Of a DNA stretch of 64,000 nucleotides, positions 63,292-64,000 are shown piece by piece. Source of the stretch: Achromobacter sp. UMC46 (GTDB lineage: Bacteria > Pseudomonadota > Gammaproteobacteria > Burkholderiales > Burkholderiaceae_B); contig NZ_LZZS01000024.1 of NCBI RefSeq assembly GCF_014170335.1, positions 62,001 to 126,000 of the forward strand, in the 5' to 3' direction. A model generated the notes under the pieces. That model was not told where the DNA came from. It searched no databases and was given only the letters and a program-made list of their open reading frames with translations. The position numbers and the translations under genes were made by a program. How positions within the stretch are numbered: position 1 is the stretch's first letter; every line of letters begins with the position of its first letter.

Positions 63292-63348
63292 ATGATGACT
63301 CACCCCATGCCCAACGCCATCCCGCGCGTGTCCCCGCGACGCCATTAA
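63292..63348 (+). CDS. Leader peptide upstream of the ABC exporter
   Basis: An 18-codon ORF with a strong GGAGG site 5 bases before the ATG encodes MMTHPMPNAIPRVSPRRH. Four Pro and three Arg, with a Pro-Arg-Arg-His end, resemble the composition of Pro/Arg-rich regulatory leader peptides such as MgtL, without sequence identity. Its stop codon lies in the loop of a 6-bp hairpin (GCGACG 63336-63341 / CGTCGC 63351-63356). I infer that its translation controls the downstream structures. Too short for family comparison. Confidence 0.6.
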   Translation: MMTHPMPNAIPRVSPRRH

Positions 63349-63369
63349 GTCGTCGCCCGCGCGGATCCA

Positions 63370-63452
63370 TCGCTAGACCGTTACCTAGCGACTGGTCCTC
63401 CGTGCCCGCTCCAAACTCCTGAACGCAGTCGCCGGTGCCCTTGGCATCCGGC
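63370..63452 (+). promoter_or_regulatory. Attenuator-like competing hairpins
   Basis: Hairpin A is TCGCTAG (63370-63376) with CTAGCGA (63385-63391). Hairpin B is GCCGGTGCC (63431-63439) with GGCA-T-CCGGC (63443-63452). The segment GCGACTG (63388-63394) can instead pair with CAGTCGC (63426-63432), which would destroy both A and B. This 1:2 / 2:3 / 3:4 layout is what a transcription attenuator looks like, and B is followed by TTGTTATCC. Confidence 0.55.
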
Positions 63453-63481
63453 TTGTTATCCCTCTTTCCTCACAAGGACAT

Positions 63482-63505
63482 CCTGGCGTGTCTTGTGCCG
63501 CCAGG
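63482..63505 (+). promoter_or_regulatory. Hairpin over the ABC exporter ribosome binding site
   Basis: CCTGGCG (63482-63488) pairs perfectly with CGCCAGG (63499-63505). The AGG in the right arm is the only ribosome-binding-like sequence before the ATG at 63514, so the hairpin should limit translation until it opens. Confidence 0.5.
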
Positions 63506-63513
63506 CCATTGTT

Positions 63514-64000
63514 ATGGCTAGAAAAAAAATTGACTTTCGAGGACAGGCCTTTAAGGATGTCCTGAGCTTCACCTTCCGCCACTGGGGCCTGCAACCCTGG
63601 CGCACGCTTGTCATCGTGGTGCTGGCGCTGCTGTCGGCGGTGGCCGACATCCTGACCCCGATGTACGCGGGCCGTCTGGTCGACGCCGTCGCGTCCGGCT
63701 CAAGCGGCAACGAGCTGGCCTGGAGCGCCGCCATCACCGCCTTCTGGCTGCTGGTGGCGCTGGGCGTGGGCGGCACCTTGCTGCGCCAGGCCGTGTTCCA
63801 GAACATCATCACCTTCACCTTGAAGATGATGAACGGCATCGTGTCGAATGCCTTCTATCGCGTGCAGCGTTTTTCCACCGACTGGCATGCCAACAGCTTC
63901 GCCGGTTCGACGGTGCGCAAGATCACGCGCGGCATGTGGGCGGTCGACATCCTGAACGACACGCTGCTGGTCGCGCTGCTGCCGTCCGTCGTGATGCTGG
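63514..64000 (+). CDS. ABC exporter, N-terminal part
   Basis: The first 162 residues of an ABC exporter are visible before the window ends. A basic lead MARKKIDFRGQAFKDVLSF precedes a membrane domain (RTLVIVVLALLSAVADILTPMYAGRLVDAV, WSAAITAFWLLVALGVGGTLLRQAVFQNIITFTLKMM), with NAFYRVQRFSTDWHANSFAGSTVRKITRGMWAVD as the coupling region. The nucleotide-binding domain lies beyond 64000. It sits behind a leader peptide, competing hairpins and a hairpin over its weak ribosome binding site. The substrate is unknown. Confidence 0.88.
   Translation, partial: MARKKIDFRGQAFKDVLSFTFRHWGLQPWRTLVIVVLALLSAVADILTPMYAGRLVDAVASGSSGNELAWSAAITAFWLLVALGVGGTLLRQAVFQNIITFTLKMMNGIVSNAFYRVQRFSTDWHANSFAGSTVRKITRGMWAVDILNDTLLVALLPSVVML

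Noticed and set aside
63349-63513. M-box, yybP-ykoY and guanidine riboswitches in the ABC leader
   Set aside because: None of the conserved core sequences of these classes is present. The structures are better described as attenuator-like hairpins.

Overview
This window looks like chromosomal DNA from a high-GC betaproteobacterium of the Alcaligenaceae, most likely Achromobacter or close to Bordetella. That is an inference from the high GC content, the E. coli-like but GC-rich codon use, a penicillin G acylase resembling the Achromobacter and E. coli enzymes, and the abundance of LysR, GntR, ABC-transporter and catabolic genes. There are no rRNA genes, insertion sequences, phage modules or CRISPR arrays. 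One tRNA gene, tRNA-Ala(CGC), is present. Both ends cut genes: a CaiB-type CoA transferase on the left and an ABC exporter on the right.

Left third (1-21.7 kb): a divergent CadR/PbrR regulator and heavy-metal P-type ATPase; speG; an M81/MlrC-type peptidase; an E. coli-type riboflavin synthase; an aldehyde dehydrogenase divergent from a FadR-type GntR regulator with two matching operators; a short low-GC patch with two orphan genes; exonuclease III; the tRNA; a sodium:solute symporter under a TPP riboswitch; an SDR and flavin monooxygenase pair; a TetR regulator with a perfect operator that recurs, imperfectly, in front of marC and an LprI-domain gene; and a gamma-glutamyltransferase.

Middle (21.9-46 kb): an amidase-MFS operon next to a LacI regulator with a perfect palindrome. 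Next is an eight-gene, fully overlapping operon joining a three-subunit opine/hydroxyproline-type flavoprotein dehydrogenase, a fourth flavoprotein and a Dpp-type ABC importer. Its LysR regulator sits behind a 45-bp nested dyad. A second amine-oxidation locus follows: N-formylglutamate amidohydrolase, LysR, EtfA/EtfB, HutD, a sarcosine-oxidase-like flavoprotein and a divergent taurine/nitrate-type ABC importer.

Right third (46-64 kb): a GcvA-like LysR with a 10+10-bp operator over its own start; a 1204-residue ABC exporter with two complete transporter halves in one chain; a penicillin G acylase running antisense into its 3' end, with a divergent LysR; and a nine-gene operon coupling extradiol ring cleavage (VOC dioxygenase, class II aldolase-type decarboxylase, semialdehyde dehydrogenase) to a Liv-type importer and an SDR, opposite a GntR regulator. 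The window ends with an ABC exporter behind an attenuator-like leader: promoter, an 18-codon Pro/Arg-rich leader peptide, competing hairpins and a hairpin over the ribosome binding site.

The most promising regulatory or biochemical novelties are this leader (63.2-63.5 kb), the opine-oxidase/ABC operon (25.9-36.2 kb), the ring-cleavage/Liv operon (53.7-62.4 kb) and the TPP-controlled symporter (11.8-13.4 kb).
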